This document shows positions 34,458 to 46,811 of a DNA stretch of 64,000 bases, piece by piece. Under the pieces are notes generated by a model. The model was not told where the DNA came from, made no database searches, and was given only the letters and a program-made list of their open reading frames with translations. This stretch comes from Steinernema hermaphroditum (lineage: Eukaryota > Nematoda > Chromadorea > Rhabditida > Steinernematidae). How positions within the stretch are numbered: the stretch's first letter is position 1; each line of letters opens with the position of its first letter. The position numbers were made by a program, and so were the translations under genes. The DNA is taken from contig CM059623.1 in the NCBI GenBank assembly GCA_030435675.1, positions 7,404,012 through 7,468,011 of the forward strand, given 5' to 3'.

Positions 34458-37400
34458 CTAGTTGGAGTCGTCGAGGGTGAGACCCGAGACGCTGAGGTCG
34501 ACGTCGCCGTGGGAGTCGTCGGCGATTCCGATTTCGCCGAGCGCGTTGGGACCTAGCTCCACAAGCTCATCGCTGGCCTGCAACAGGTATTGTAAGCGAT
34601 ACCGTACGCCAGAGGTTCTCACATTGGCCAGAAGACGCTCCTCGATATCGTCGTTGTCCTCGAGGGCGGCATCACGACGCGGGGCGACTGCTTCGGCTGA
34701 AGGGAAATCGTTTCGGGAACCGGAGGACGAGTTACCGTAGTGTCCACCCCACTCGTTGCGCTCGTAAGGGTTCGCAGGAGGAGGATTGCTACTGTATCCC
34801 GTAGCGGCGGCGGTCGCTGCTTCGAAGATGAGATTGTCGGCGTCGAGGGCGGCCAGCATACGGTATGCGCCGTGGAGAGGGCTGACGATCTCCTCCTCCT
34901 CTTCGTCGTCGCCGTCGGCATCTTCAAAGCCGTCATCGACGTTGACGACCTCCGCCATGCAGACGTCTGAAATGGTGGCTGAGAGTCTTTCCTCGACGGG
35001 TTTCTTACTCTGGTAGGGCATTTGGTTGTGGTAGAGATGCGGATGCGCCATGAAGGCGAGTCCGCCACCGGCTCCCCCCAGATCACCGCCCCCGAAGTAG
35101 TCCACGCGGGGCTCTCTCTGGAGCTCCTCGACGTCGCTGACTTCCGACTCCGAGGTCGTTGTCGAGACGGAGTGGCTGCGGCGCGGGCGCCGCGTGCGGC
35201 TACGCCGGAGGGGCGTCGGGCGCGTTCCGTTCTGCTGGAGCCGGAATCCGCCGAGGTGCAGGAAGTTGGCGATGACAGAGAAGTTCGTCAGACGACGTTG
35301 GCCCTGCTGCGCCTGCACCCCGTTGTCGACGACGTTGGCGTTGAAGCCGACGACGACGGCGTTGACAGCGCCTCCGGCCGGCGCGGCGCCTCCTTGGGGA
35401 GCCGCGTCACCAGCAGCGCCGCCGTCAGGGAGTCCGTTGCCGACGGCTCCGCCGCGCAGCTGTGCCTGAGCGTTCTCGTCCGGCGAGAGGACGTCAATCT
35501 CCTCGTCGGAAGAAACGTCTGAAAGGTACTGTACGTGGGGCCACACACGACGCCTACCTTCGTTTTCCTGGCTGAAGGAGCTCTCGTTGGAGGGCGACAT
35601 CGTGTTGGCGGGGCTTGGGAGGGAGGAAGGAGTCAGCGAGTTGTCGCGGGACTGCTCGCGGGTCATGTTGGCCATGCGGACGGTGTTAAGCGTGCGCTCG
35701 GCCTTGATGCGCTTCGCCTCGATGTACTCCTCGTCGCCGTGCACCGTCTTGATGTGCTTCCGGAGAGATGACGGGTCTGTGTAGCTCTTCGGGCACCCCA
35801 CCACGTGGCAGTGGTATGGTTTCTGCAGAAGGGGTCTCTCAGGAGAGTCCCGCCGCGATCGACTTACGATGTCGGAGTGAGTGCGCGTCTGGTGCTTCGC
35901 CCGATCCGAGGCGTTGCTGAACCGCTTCGGGCAGTTGTCGCAGCCGTAGGGCCGCTCGCCCGTGTGCGTCCGGATGTGCGTCTTCAGGTTCTCCAGTCTA
36001 CCGTATGCCTTGTTGCACTTCGGGTACTGTAAGAAATGGGTCATGGGGTATGGTAGGCGGGCGTACCGTGCAGCAGTGGGGACGGTCGCCTGTGTGGCGG
36101 CGGACGTGGGTGACGAGCATGTACATGGCCTTGAAGGGGACGCCCTGGCGGAAGCAGCCTTCCCAGCGGCAGACGTAGTCGTTGGAGCCTTGCACGTGGG
36201 CCTCCTGCACGTGGTCAACGAGGTTCTTCTGGCCGTCGATGACTCGCTTGCAGAGCTCCCACTCGCACGTGTACTCGCCGTCCGCAAAGACCTGCTTCAC
36301 CTCGGCACCGTTGTAGTTGATCGGGGTATTCTTCGTGCCCGGAGGGCGTCTGCAAGGGTACGGTAGAGGGTGACGAGTCCCGGCGACCTACCCTTTGCGG
36401 CGAGGAACGCGCACCGGAGGCGCTCCGTTCTGGCCGTTGAGGAGCGAGGGAACGCCCCCCGGAGGGGCGGGGCCCATGTTCGGAGGCGCCCCGGCGCCCA
36501 TCGGGGGCACACTGTGAGGGGGTACAGAGATCGTCTGCCCGACGCTCTGCATGAGACGGTCGGTGAGCTGCCTGGAAGCGTCGAACTCCTCGCTCGCCCA
36601 CTGGGGGACAGGCGTGTGCAGCGTCATCCCCGAAGAGTTTGTCGAAATCGAGGAGTTCGTCGCCGAGCTGACGACGCTCGGCAACGGCTTCGCTCGCTTC
36701 CTCGAGTTCGCGTTCATCTCTAAATTCAGACGTCAGGCCAGGAAGGCTACCGTAGTTCCTCGGCGCAGAGGCAGTTCCCGATCCAATTAGACAAAAAGCT
36801 CACCGCGTTGCGGAGGCACCTTCCCCGATTGGAGTCGGCAAAAAAGGTCGTTTCGCCGCTGCAGAACGCGACTTTCTGCGGCGGACCTCTTCGGAGCGCC
36901 GAAGGGAAGAACGCCTAACCCGGTGGTGACATAAACAAGCGCCGAGGGGACACAAAAGTCGGAGTTGCCAGGGGAACGGTTATAGGGGAGCTTGCGGCAC
37001 GAAAGGCTTCGGGAGAAGCTTTGAGTTGGCTCCGCCAGGTGAGTTCCTTTTATGCGTGCCCCTAGGGGCGGAGTTGGCCACACTGCGACAAACAACGCCT
37101 CTCATGCGGACCACCCACCCTGGCGGCGTATCAGGTGCCGTACCAACACGAACCGAGACTTACCATTCAGAGCCAGCTGGAAGTCGCTAGGTACAGTAGC
37201 GGAGGGCACCGACATAGTCTGCAGGGCGGAGAAGCTTGGCGGCGCCGTCGGGAGCGTCTGGAGGAGCGGGAACTGGTAGGGCGCCGCCGAAGGCGCGAAG
37301 CCGGCGACGGAAGGCCCGGCGACAGGCGGAAATGCCTGCGGACACATCGCCGCCATCAGGAAGCTGAAAGGTCTCGACTGGAATGTTACAACGGAGGCGC

Positions 37401-38454
37401 AAAAAAGGGACGAAGTTGCGAAGATCGATTGCCGCGGGACCACACCGACTACCGTAGCGGCAGTTCCTTTTTTTTGCGCTGACCGGCGAGGATCTTTTTC
37501 TGCAGCCGTCGACGTCACTCTTTGACCTTTCGTCTTAGCGGCGCTAATCGAGTTGTGCCCCTTTCTCTGGCCACAAAGTTCCACGCGAAAGTACGAATTA
37601 CACGTCGCCGCGACGATGGCTTCGGCCCACTGCCTCTGACTCACTCTATTCAGCGAACCTCGGCTCATTATACCCATCATCTCAAGCTTTTCCGTGAAGA
37701 GATTACCGCGTTGCCAGGGGAGCGGAGGTGCCTCAGGCGCTCCGAGGCCGTCTCAGGGAACTTTGTGCTCCGGGACCCAACACAGACTAATGCAATTCTT
37801 TCGCGGAAACTGTGGATATGAAAGCGCCCAAAAACGGAGAAATGTCCCCGGGGAGACGAGACTAGAGAACCTTCGCGTCTAGACGGTCCCTCCGTCTCGT
37901 CTTCTTCTCCTCGAAGTTTATAAGCGCCACAGGAACAACGACTCCTCGAACCCACACTACCGGATCCCTTCCTAATCACCGGTCACAAAAACAAGGGCCT
38001 TATCAGAAAGTACCGTAACCCTTGAACTGATATGGAGTCTCTTTCCCTCGTTCTCATTTTAGACGACTTCGGGGGCCAATAAAAGGCGATTTGTGTAAAT
38101 CTTCAGAACGAGCGCTCTGTCGCGGCGTTGCGACTGGCAAGTGGACCCCTAAATCAGGTTCCCTCTCCCTCGTTCGCATTCCCAGAGTGCATCCCCAACA
38201 AACAGCCTCTCAGGGGCCACACACGGCGGTCCCGATCGTCGTGTCCTTCGTCGGAGGATTCGAGGATGGGGAACTTACGTGGAGGTGTCCAGCCTAGGAA
38301 ACATGGCGGCGTTCAACTGCTGCTGTTGCTGGTAGGCGAACAACGCTTGTTGGAGGGCGGTAGCGTCGGGCACCGGGGGGCCCACGGGGCGCGACGCCGG
38401 AGGCAGAAGATTCGGGTTCACGCTGCTGAGGTTCTCCCAGGAAGTGCCGGTCAT
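34458..38454 (-). CDS. tra-1: TRA-1/GLI/Cubitus interruptus five-zinc-finger transcription factor
   Basis: Eight exons join in phase: 38454-38279, 37363-37164, 36719-36392, 36349-36067, 36026-35868, 35822-35558, 35518-34623, 34577-34458; 808 residues. Five C2H2 fingers lie at about 260-412: CEWELC...H, CRWEGC...HVRRH, CTYPKC...[18 protein letters not shown]...[21 protein letters not shown]...[15 protein letters not shown]. The [10 protein letters not shown] and NASDRAKH strings are GLI-type DNA-contact fingers. The N terminus has Gln (QQQQQ) and Pro/Met/Ala-rich parts; the C terminus has Gly/Ala-rich, Arg-rich and acidic (DDEEEEE) segments. In nematodes the single GLI protein TRA-1 ends the sex-determination cascade; orthology here is inferred from the fingers. 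Three introns (35823-35867, 35519-35557, 34578-34622) are multiples of three without stops. Intron 1 (0.9 kb) contains TACCGTA motifs. Confidence 0.92.
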
Positions 38455-41400
38455 GGTAACTGAGTTGGGGACCTGGCGGGTCCACGTGGCTGGTGCTCGG
38501 GGGAAAGGTGCACTTTAACGCGTCTGGAACACGGAATTAAGGGTTAATTAGTTGCGAAGAACAGTGTGATCGATGGCGGCGGGAGAATCCCGTTCCGCGC
38601 GATCGCAACAAATCGGCCTCGGGGCGAAGCGGAGACGATAGGGGACGCGGCGATACCGGGGGACGACCACACCAATTCGGCGCACGGGATTCGGACCGTC
38701 CGCTCCACGGGGGATCGCCTGAAAAACGGCTGCGGAGGGGCCAGGCGCCGAAGGGGACAGGTTCGGGGTTAAGAGTTCAGCGAGTTGGCTGCTGAGTGGC
38801 GGCGAGCGGACGAAACGGAGTCGCGGCGGCACTTTCGGGCGCTGCGCCGCGCGTTTTTTGCCGCCGAAGGCGGAGCACCGCGAGCACAAAAACCAACTGC
38901 AGGCGGCGGTCGGCGCCGAGTGGCGATAGAGCGCCTCGCGGTTTTCGGACCACCAATGTTGCCTTCGGCGTGTGTGGCGGCGGAGCGGAGGGCGCTGTTG
39001 CGAGTGCACTCGCCGACTTCTCAAGAGAGAGGGCAAATCGCGAACGTCGTCGGCTGGCGACAGAGCCGATCGCCGCCACCCGCCGCGAAATCGAGGAAAA
39101 CAAGTTTGGGCGATGGTCCGCGGCGCCGAGTCGCCAAATTAGTCGCCCGACGACGTCTCTTCGCAACAAACGCGGGTGGCGGCGAAGGGGCGCCGCCACG
39201 AAAACAGAATCACGGATAAACAGGAGTGCTTGCACCGGAGGCACTTTCTCCGACGGTGGTCGACACCCCCGGAACGCCGCCACTATCAGCTTTCCTGCTG
39301 TTTATTTGCACGTGTGGCCCGGAGCCCTCGAAGGCGCAGAAGCCGCTCCCGTCGAGGGGTTTGCGGGCGGTCCCTCGTCGATAAACGAAAGTAAGCCGGC
39401 GCACACTTAAAACCGTCTTCGACGTCGACGACGACTTTTTTGTCGCACAACGCGACGACAATCGATAGCGGAAATTCGCGTGTTTTAGAGGAACTTCATT
39501 TTCTCGTTCCAAGGCGGCGCCCGAGGACTCCGGGCCTCCCACGTCGTCCACCTTCTCGGCGCGGTGAGGCGGAAGTTGCTCGGGAGGGCGCCTCTCTGGC
39601 CCTCGGGTCGGGATTCGCAACCGAGGACGACCAGAGGACGGCGGCGTTCCCGTCGACGGTCTCCGCGTTGGTCCCTCCGTCGGTCGCCGGGTGGCAACAG
39701 AGGAGAACGAAGAACGAACGATGTCAGAGGCGGCGGCGCTCGGTGGAAGCGAGGAGAGGAGAGAATGGAACCGCCGGCGAACAAACGAACGTCGAAAAGA
39801 GCGATTCGCGAGGAACACACGCAAACGAGCGGAAAAAAACGCCGCGTGCGGCGGCGACGGGCGGAGACCCCCGGGTGTTGCGATCGGGCCGGCGTCCTCG
39901 ATGCTCTCGACGCCTCTGTTTTGCATACCGGCCGGACGACGCTCGCCTCGGCGCCAAAAAGAGGCACAAAAAGGCTCTTCGAATCTCCGAGGAAATTTGC
40001 ATAACCGCTCCTCCATTCACCTGTCGGCGGCGATTAATCACCGTGCGCGCCTAATTCCGCACCCGTGCGCACCCTTGGAGCTACCGTACCCCTGAGACGG
40101 CGGGGAAAGGCGCCGCCGTCGTACAAATGGCTCGGTTTGTTGCCACCCGTGTGACGAGAATCGATTTGCAGAGGCTGATAAGGCCTCAAAAAAGGAGGCG
40201 TCAGTTCCGGAGGCTCCGAGGCCCCCAGCGGCGACGCAACATTGCCCCTCTGCAAGTAGACGTCGCCAGAACGCTCTGTGTGGCCTTCCACTAATTAGAA
40301 CACAATTCTTTTTCGGACCTTGCACAATTTCGCGGCGGGACCCCCGATTGTCCCAATCACGCGCTCCCGATTCTGCCTACCGTACCCCTCTCGGCCGCTC
40401 CTAGTCTCCTCCCAACTTCCGATGCCGCATATCGCGCCCCGGGATCGGTCCGAAAAAGCGTCGCGCATGCCTCGGCTACCGGCGTCAGGGTGCCTTCTCG
40501 ATCGTCGCCGTTGACTCCTCGTGCCATAAAACTCGCGTAAAATCGCGCGAAACGATTTCGTCCGACCACGGGGGGTTGAGGCGATCAGCGGAGGATTCCG
40601 GGGGAGGAGGGGAGCTGCCACCTGAGGGCCGCTGGAGGGCGCGCGGGCCATGAAGAAGCTGACAGTGGGGATGACGGATGATGCGCTTTTACCCCTTCGG
40701 GGGCGGGCCTCCGAGGGGGAGGAGAGAGGAGGACCGGGAGGGACCGGGCACAGTCCGCCGCGGACAAAGAGGGCGATGCCGACGGCGATTTATGGACGTT
40801 GTTTACGGAACGCACGATCCGAAGACGATTGGAGACGATGCAGAGCCTTTGTGCGGGCGCCTCGAGGAGATGACCGCGGTGATAAGTGGCGGCCCTGGTG
40901 ATGACCGAGACGGGAACCATCTGGGATTACGGTAATCGACACGGAGAGGGGGGAAGTGCACCGGAAACGGCAATCATCTGTGGGTAGTTGGAGGTGAGAA
41001 GGTCGAAGGAAACTCGCTTCAGAAGGGCAATTGGAGGCGCGTCCCGAGGAACTTTCCTCCACCTGGGTGCTTCGGATTGAAATGCGGACTTTGTGTCGAG
41101 CCTGGGGAATGTGGCCACTGTAGGACCGACACGGCCTAACGCGGGACTGATACGAGAAGGAAAGCGTCTCCGATCGCCGAAGTGCTTGATTTGGTCGGTC
41201 GAGTGCAGTCCTGAGCCTGTTAGTGGCCGTCACCTGGCCGAGTCGGCGCCGTTTCCCTCCCAAATTCGAATCTAACTTCGATGCGCACATCTGCCGGAGT
41301 CCCTCCGGTCGCAGATGGCGCCCTGAATGGAAGTTGCCGCGGCCCTCGGGCTTTCATCCTCCTCTCACGGACGGCGGCGCACAAAGAGTTCCCTCCAAGG

Positions 41401-43102
41401 GATACGGTAATGAATCGACGACGCGCAAGGATGTTGCGGAGTTGTTTACGGTTACGGAGGTGGCGGCGGAGCGGACGACCGGAGGCGACCTTCTCGACGA
41501 CCTCTGCGCCGATCCGTCTTCTCGAGAAGCCCCCTGATTTATGTGGGAGGCCGTTCGACTCGGCATCTCCGCGGAAGAGGCGACCGCCTTCCGTGTCCCA
41601 ATTAATCACCGAAAACGGCGTCGTTCGGGTATTCTTCGGCTTCGCAACAATCGCCTCCGAAACCGGACGCATTAGAGGCGAAGCGGCGCCTCGGAGATCG
41701 TCGAAGGTCGACTCGTTCTTCGCAACTCCTTGGCTTGACGAGCGCATAAAAGTTTTTTCCCAATTATCGTGCGACACGACTCGAAAGTGCAACTTTCGCG
41801 ACGAGGCGATCGGCCGTCGCCGGCCCTCCGAGCGCTACAATCGCCGCCGCCGTTCCAGCACGGCTGTTGTGCCGATCCGAGTCCCGGGAATACAAGAACG
41901 CCGGTGTGTGTCCCGTCGACGAGTTCGCGGAACTCGAAGCGTGTGCTTGTGGCGGACGCCTGAATCAGCGGACAAAAGTTGGCTGAGCCTCCGAAGATCC
42001 ACTGGAAGGCGACCTCTGATAGGGAAGAATCTCCCGTCCCAGCAGCACCTCGAGATGACGTTACCGTCCCGGCGGATTTCTCCTATTAGCGCCAGTTGCA
42101 AATGAGAGAGTCGCCCCACAAAATACTGTGATTAGCCCACGTAAATGCAGTGTTCGAGGCTCGGGCGAGAAAGCAGGAAGGGGCGCCCCGTGAGCACTCC
42201 GAACAGAAACGCTCGAGAAGACACCGTCTCCGCAGCAGATTCACCCAGAGCATGGTCTCCTCTCACCCTTCTTCTCTCTAGGACTTCGTCAACCGGAAGG
42301 CGCCGTTGTTTCCGCGACGCCACTCGGAAGAAGATCTCTGATTGATATCGCACCTTTCCACTTCCGCATCGCGCCCAGGGAGCCCCTTTGAGGTGCCTCC
42401 GTGTGCCTTCCGAGGAAGGCGCTTCTCCTCGGAGGAGCCGTCGAGGGCCGATTACCGTGTGACGCGTCCTCCGAGCATAGTGCGTTGCCGGGGGAATAAT
42501 CGCCCAAAAAGTTCACAGAGGTGAGCTCAGTTTTCGAAATGAGGACGTGCCAATTAGTTTCTAAAAGGGGCAAATTGCTGTAATTGCTGCACTGCTTCTT
42601 GTGCACGGTCGTACCACTCGCAGATTGGAATTACGGTAGACAATCCTCTGATGACGTCATCAGCTCGCAAGTCCAGCTGTGCACTCGTGAGAAAATCGGT
42701 TCTTCGCGGGTTGGCGCTCTCACACGGACACTTCCAGAAGCCGGCACAAGAGGTACGTTTCTTTTGTCTCCCTTGGCGTTATTCTCGGGATCTGTGTGTA
42801 GAGCAGAAGCCGTCTTTGTTGGCTTAGGGGGATTACGTTGTTCTCCTACGGCAACCCTAATCCTTCGGTTTCTCTTCACGCTTGTGCAAGATTTCCCCGC
42901 GTCGTTACTTTCCCACAAAGTCGCCAAAAAAGCGCCACCACCCTGACCACGCGTAAAGCTCACACCCATTGGATGCCACAACAGGTCGAATTGGAAAAAC
43001 TATTTTTGAAGGATCTGACGTCGATCGACTGTGCTGAATCCACTAATGTGTCCCTCGACTGTGCTAACCCACTTTTTTCTGTGAACACATGAGTTAGGAA
43101 AC
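38455..43102. other. Long non-coding region upstream of tra-1
   Basis: About 4.6 kb, GC-rich to about 42.5 kb and then increasingly AT-rich. Many open frames exist on both strands but no domain or splice chain. It contains copy B of the dispersed repeat (41130-41428) and TACCGTA copies at about 40082, 40379, 40926, 41403 and 42633. It probably holds the tra-1 promoter and distal control DNA, which is inferred from position only. Confidence 0.5.
41130..41428 (-). repeat. Dispersed repeat, copy B
   Basis: Reverse-complement copy of 33076-33385, about 8 kb away, with only scattered mismatches by eye. Homology fades at about 41130 and 41428; both copies end near the same TACCGTA-type motif (41403 here, 33088 in copy A). 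No target-site duplication is obvious. Confidence 0.85.
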
Positions 43103-43104
43103 TA

Positions 43105-43928
43105 CAGTGCGGTGCATAATGATAGACTCACCCTACTGAAGTGCTGGTTCCGCAAGATTTAGTGAATCTTTTGAAACGCTCCATACAGAGCATCTCAAAA
43201 CATGTAAATTCGTAGGAAAACCCCGTGCTCAAAGTGCACTTATCAGTCTAAAAAGGGCCTCAGATTGTCTCTGTCTGTTTTTTAACAAGTTTGAAAATGA
43301 AATCACGAAAAGATGGTGACTATGGGTTATTTCATACGCTCTACAACGTGGTTTCGGTCGTGTACATCGTTTCGGGACACATACAAAAATGTTCGACAAG
43401 TTGGGGTTCTAAGTTTTGAAGGTAAAATGGTCTTCAAACACACTTAGTTCCGCTTATTTCACTTCATAGGTTATTTACAATGGAAATAAAAATAAAGGTG
43501 ATTCACGGTGTTTGCACGTTTTATTTCGTCACTTATCAGTTAAAATGCCCACGTTCTTAATTGTCTGGATCTGCTACCTCATGATATTACAAATTTAAAG
43601 GTTCTGAATCCGAAACCACCGGGGGATGGTCCAAATTAATGGAAAGGGATAGGGAATCAAGGAAATACCAAAAACCGATAACAAAGCACAATGAGCAGCG
43701 AAAATCAGCCTCCTCCTGTAGGTGAGCCTATCATTATTCACCGATCGATTTGCAGACAGAGACAATCTGAAGCCCTTTCTAGACCGATAAGTGCACTTTG
43801 AGCGCGGGGATTTCCACGAATGTACATGTTTTGAGATGCTCTTTCAGATGATGTATGGAGCGTTTCAAAAGATTCACCAAATCTTGTAGGACTTCAGTAG
43901 GGTGAGTCTATCATTATGCACCGCATTG
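43105..43928. mobile_element. Non-autonomous Tc1-like TIR element (MITE)
   Basis: Flanked by TA at 43103-43104 and 43929-43930. The ends are inverted repeats of about 140 bp starting CAGTGCGGTGCATAATG on the left and CAATGCGGTGCATAATG on the right strand, 824 bp in total. CAGTG at the tip plus a TA target is the Tc1/mariner hallmark. No open frame for a DD34E-type transposase is visible, so it would need a transposase from elsewhere. Confidence 0.85.
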
Positions 43929-43930
43929 TA

Positions 43931-44830
43931 TACTGTTGATCCATAAAAAATGGCCGATGTTGTAAACATGTCATAATTTCACGACGTTTACTCCTAGGGC
44001 ATAACCGATGGGCGCGTTACTGAGTACAGTGAACTCACGCCTTACACCATGATTGGCGGCTTGTACGTTACATTCCTCTTTGTGTTAGAGGTCCATTCTT
44101 TCACGATGGTCATTTTTTTTTGGCACCTCGAGAGAGCGAAATGCGAAGTGATGTATGGACTTCCTACATTAACATTTGTGTGATGGACGGTGACTGCCTT
44201 ATATCACATACATATTTGGGTCCTCCCTACCGAATTCACCTATCGCTGCGCTCGTCGTTTATCACAGCATGGGCTAATCTAATCACCATGTTCCGTTAAC
44301 TTCACTGTTTCCGAATGATTAAGTAATATAATAAGGAACGGGGACATGCAGAAGATAGCCATCGCTCACAGCTACCATGCCCACATAGTGACTTCATGAG
44401 CTCTTTTCTACTTCACGGAAGTAAAGTCCAAATGTGAAAAAAAATGACCCTCGGATTACCAAAAAGTCAGACTAACCGAGACCATGTGTTTCCAAATTAA
44501 CCGTCACAATGTCTCTCCACTTTGAGCTGTGAGACTCCTGTTTGCTGTTCGTACAGATCTCTCTTAGCTCTATCTTACTGTCATCTGTACGTATCCGTAA
44601 ATGAAGATATCAGAGAAAGCCACTCAAAATAATGTGAAGAGGTCGAAAATTGGACGAAAAATATTTTTCGATTTTAAACCCTCGTATTTCACGTTTGAGG
44701 AATCTGGATGTTGGCCATAAAGTGGGCTGAAGTTGTACATAAGAGTGATGAATACCTTGACTGAAATCTTCGTGTTTTGTCTCAGTAAATTATCAAAAAA
44801 TAATCGGCCATTTTTTATGGATCAACCCAA
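43931..44830. mobile_element. Non-autonomous mariner-like TIR element
   Basis: About 900 bp between TA 43929-43930 and TA 44831-44832. The right tip reads, on the minus strand, TTGGGTTGATCCATAAAAAA; the left tip is TACTGTTGATCCATAAAAAA, so 24 bp match after four changed terminal bases. The TTRGGTTG-like start resembles mariner ends. No transposase frame was found. Its left TA is also the right TA of the preceding element. Confidence 0.75.
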
Positions 44831-46811
44831 TAGTTTGTTGGAGTGAGAAAGCCAAGGTCTTCACAGGAAACCGTTCTTATGCAGACTGGATACGTGTCGA
44901 GTTGTAACTATCACTGGGTTCCCATTTGAGAACAATGTTAAATCCATTGTTATTTCATGTTATGCTTTCTTGATTGCGCAGTTTCACCTTAAATTTCTAC
45001 GAGCTTGGCATATGAAATCACTCAATGGGGGCAGAAGAAGAACGAAAAATAAAATTTCTTCTATTCCCTGGCACTTCGATTATCCTTGGTATCGTTTCCA
45101 ACCTTTGACCACTTAGACCACACGACACAACGGATAACCGCCTTAACATTGGCCCCTATTAACAATCGAATCACTTTGAGTGGCTCAGTGTACAGAAAGA
45201 AACATCACTTTGTCTCAGTCCAAGCGTTGTAAACACCATCATCGCCGAAGAGCCGACGCTTTGCGTCCGACCCCATTCCGCGGCGACTATTCGCGCGCAG
45301 CGGCGAAACAGAGCGCAGACGAACAGAGAAAATGTCACTTCGCTGTCGGCGACTATGCTCCCACCGAAGCCTTTCTGATGCCCTCTGGAGAGGACCGAGA
45401 ACTGGATTCCGTGCACACACGCCAACGGTGGCTCCGGCTTGAACCGTTTGTTTCTTGTGAACCCGAAATGGTGTGTTTACTCACGTACCAGGCACCGCCA
45501 ACGCGCTTCTTCGCGTTTTCTGCCCAGACGACGGCGACCGTAAAGCGCTTCTTCGGCACAAAAGCGATAAGATAACGCGAGAATAAACACCGCGTTGAGT
45601 CCGTGACTGACGCTGGACTGTTGCAATTGTTTGGACCCCTAGACGAGGGATCTCTACGTGGCATCTCTCCTTCAAGACCTACGACGGACTCTTCTGGAGG
45701 CAGAGTCCTGACAGGAGCGTCCCTTCTGTGCCGGTGAGGTTATCCCAGCAGAAGCTGTGGTCAGCGACGCGCCTACATTCGGCAGCTGCCCTACTCCTGG
45801 AGGCTCGATGCACCACAGCGATCGCAGGAAGTATCTTCGATCTTTCTGACACACCTCCTAGGCTATCCCTGAAGTGATGCCACATCACCCTGCCTTAGAG
45901 GAGACTAAAAGGATGTTCGCCTTAGATTTTCCGGGACCTTCAAGAAAGTCGCCATGGCGACTGCAGGGAGCGCCACTCGAGGAGATCTGCGCTCGACCGA
46001 ACAAATGAGCAAAGTCCACAGAAAGAAGACTGCACCTTGGTGTGTTAAACAGCGCTTCTGCCGACTCTTTTTATGGTACGTTTTGTGGTACGAAGCTCTC
46101 TCTTCGTGCTTTGCCTCTACAGGGGACACGGAGGGGATGGAATTGCTACGGATTGGGAAGGGAGCTGTTGAAAATGCGCCTATGGGACCGAGTTTCCCAT
46201 CGCTTTGATCTCCAACGTTTGTATCGAAGAGTCAGTGTTATAAGCGACTAGAGAGTCTTGGAGAAGACTGATGGCCCGAATCACTCCATGAAGGATCACG
46301 CCTTCTGCAACACTGCGAGTTGTTCTGTCTTCGAAGTATCTTCTAACCAGAGTAATTTTTATGCATTTACAGGGTGGGCTAGATAAGTTGCAACATGAAG
46401 GAATCAATGTATCTCACTGCGGTCTTCTCCAAATACGATAATTAAAAAAAAAAAAATAAAAATAATAAAATACGCATAATGAAGCTACATGACCAGCGAA
46501 TAAGAAAGTCAAAAAGAGTTTGTCGGGAGATTCTCATTCCGCTACGATTCATCCCTACACACATTTGGTTGGAGCAGTGAAAATGGGACACTTTTGCACT
46601 GATTGTTTATATGTACTTTTTCAACCATTTCACTTCAAGGTATTCACCATTTGACTGGACAACTACAGACCACTTCTCGGGCGAAAGGCAGATCCCACGT
46701 TCATAGAATACAAGGGGTTTCAAGTCAAAAAATGTTGTGGTCCAATTTTCGACCTCTTTGTCTTAATTGGAGTGAATTCTTCTGTTGTCACCCTTTGTGG
46801 ACGAACACATA
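44831..46811. other. Gene-free interval inside the transposon cluster
   Basis: About 2 kb with a GC-richer island at about 45.2-46.2 kb in AT-rich surroundings. Open frames of 60-130 codons on both strands in the island lack recognisable domains and splice sites. An A-rich low-complexity tract is at 46443-46470. Confidence 0.5.

Noticed and set aside
36300..36601. Long minus-strand frame overlapping tra-1 exons 3-4 (TPSGHEEYP... reading)
   Set aside because: It is an alternative frame; the in-phase reading through exon 4 gives zinc fingers 1 and 2.
38785..40054. Long overlapping open frames upstream of tra-1
   Set aside because: Arg/Ala/Glu-rich products in several frames at once, typical of GC-rich non-coding DNA; no domain.
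45180..45864. Open frames in the GC island within the transposon cluster
   Set aside because: Both strands are open and neither shows a domain, splice site or poly(A) signal.
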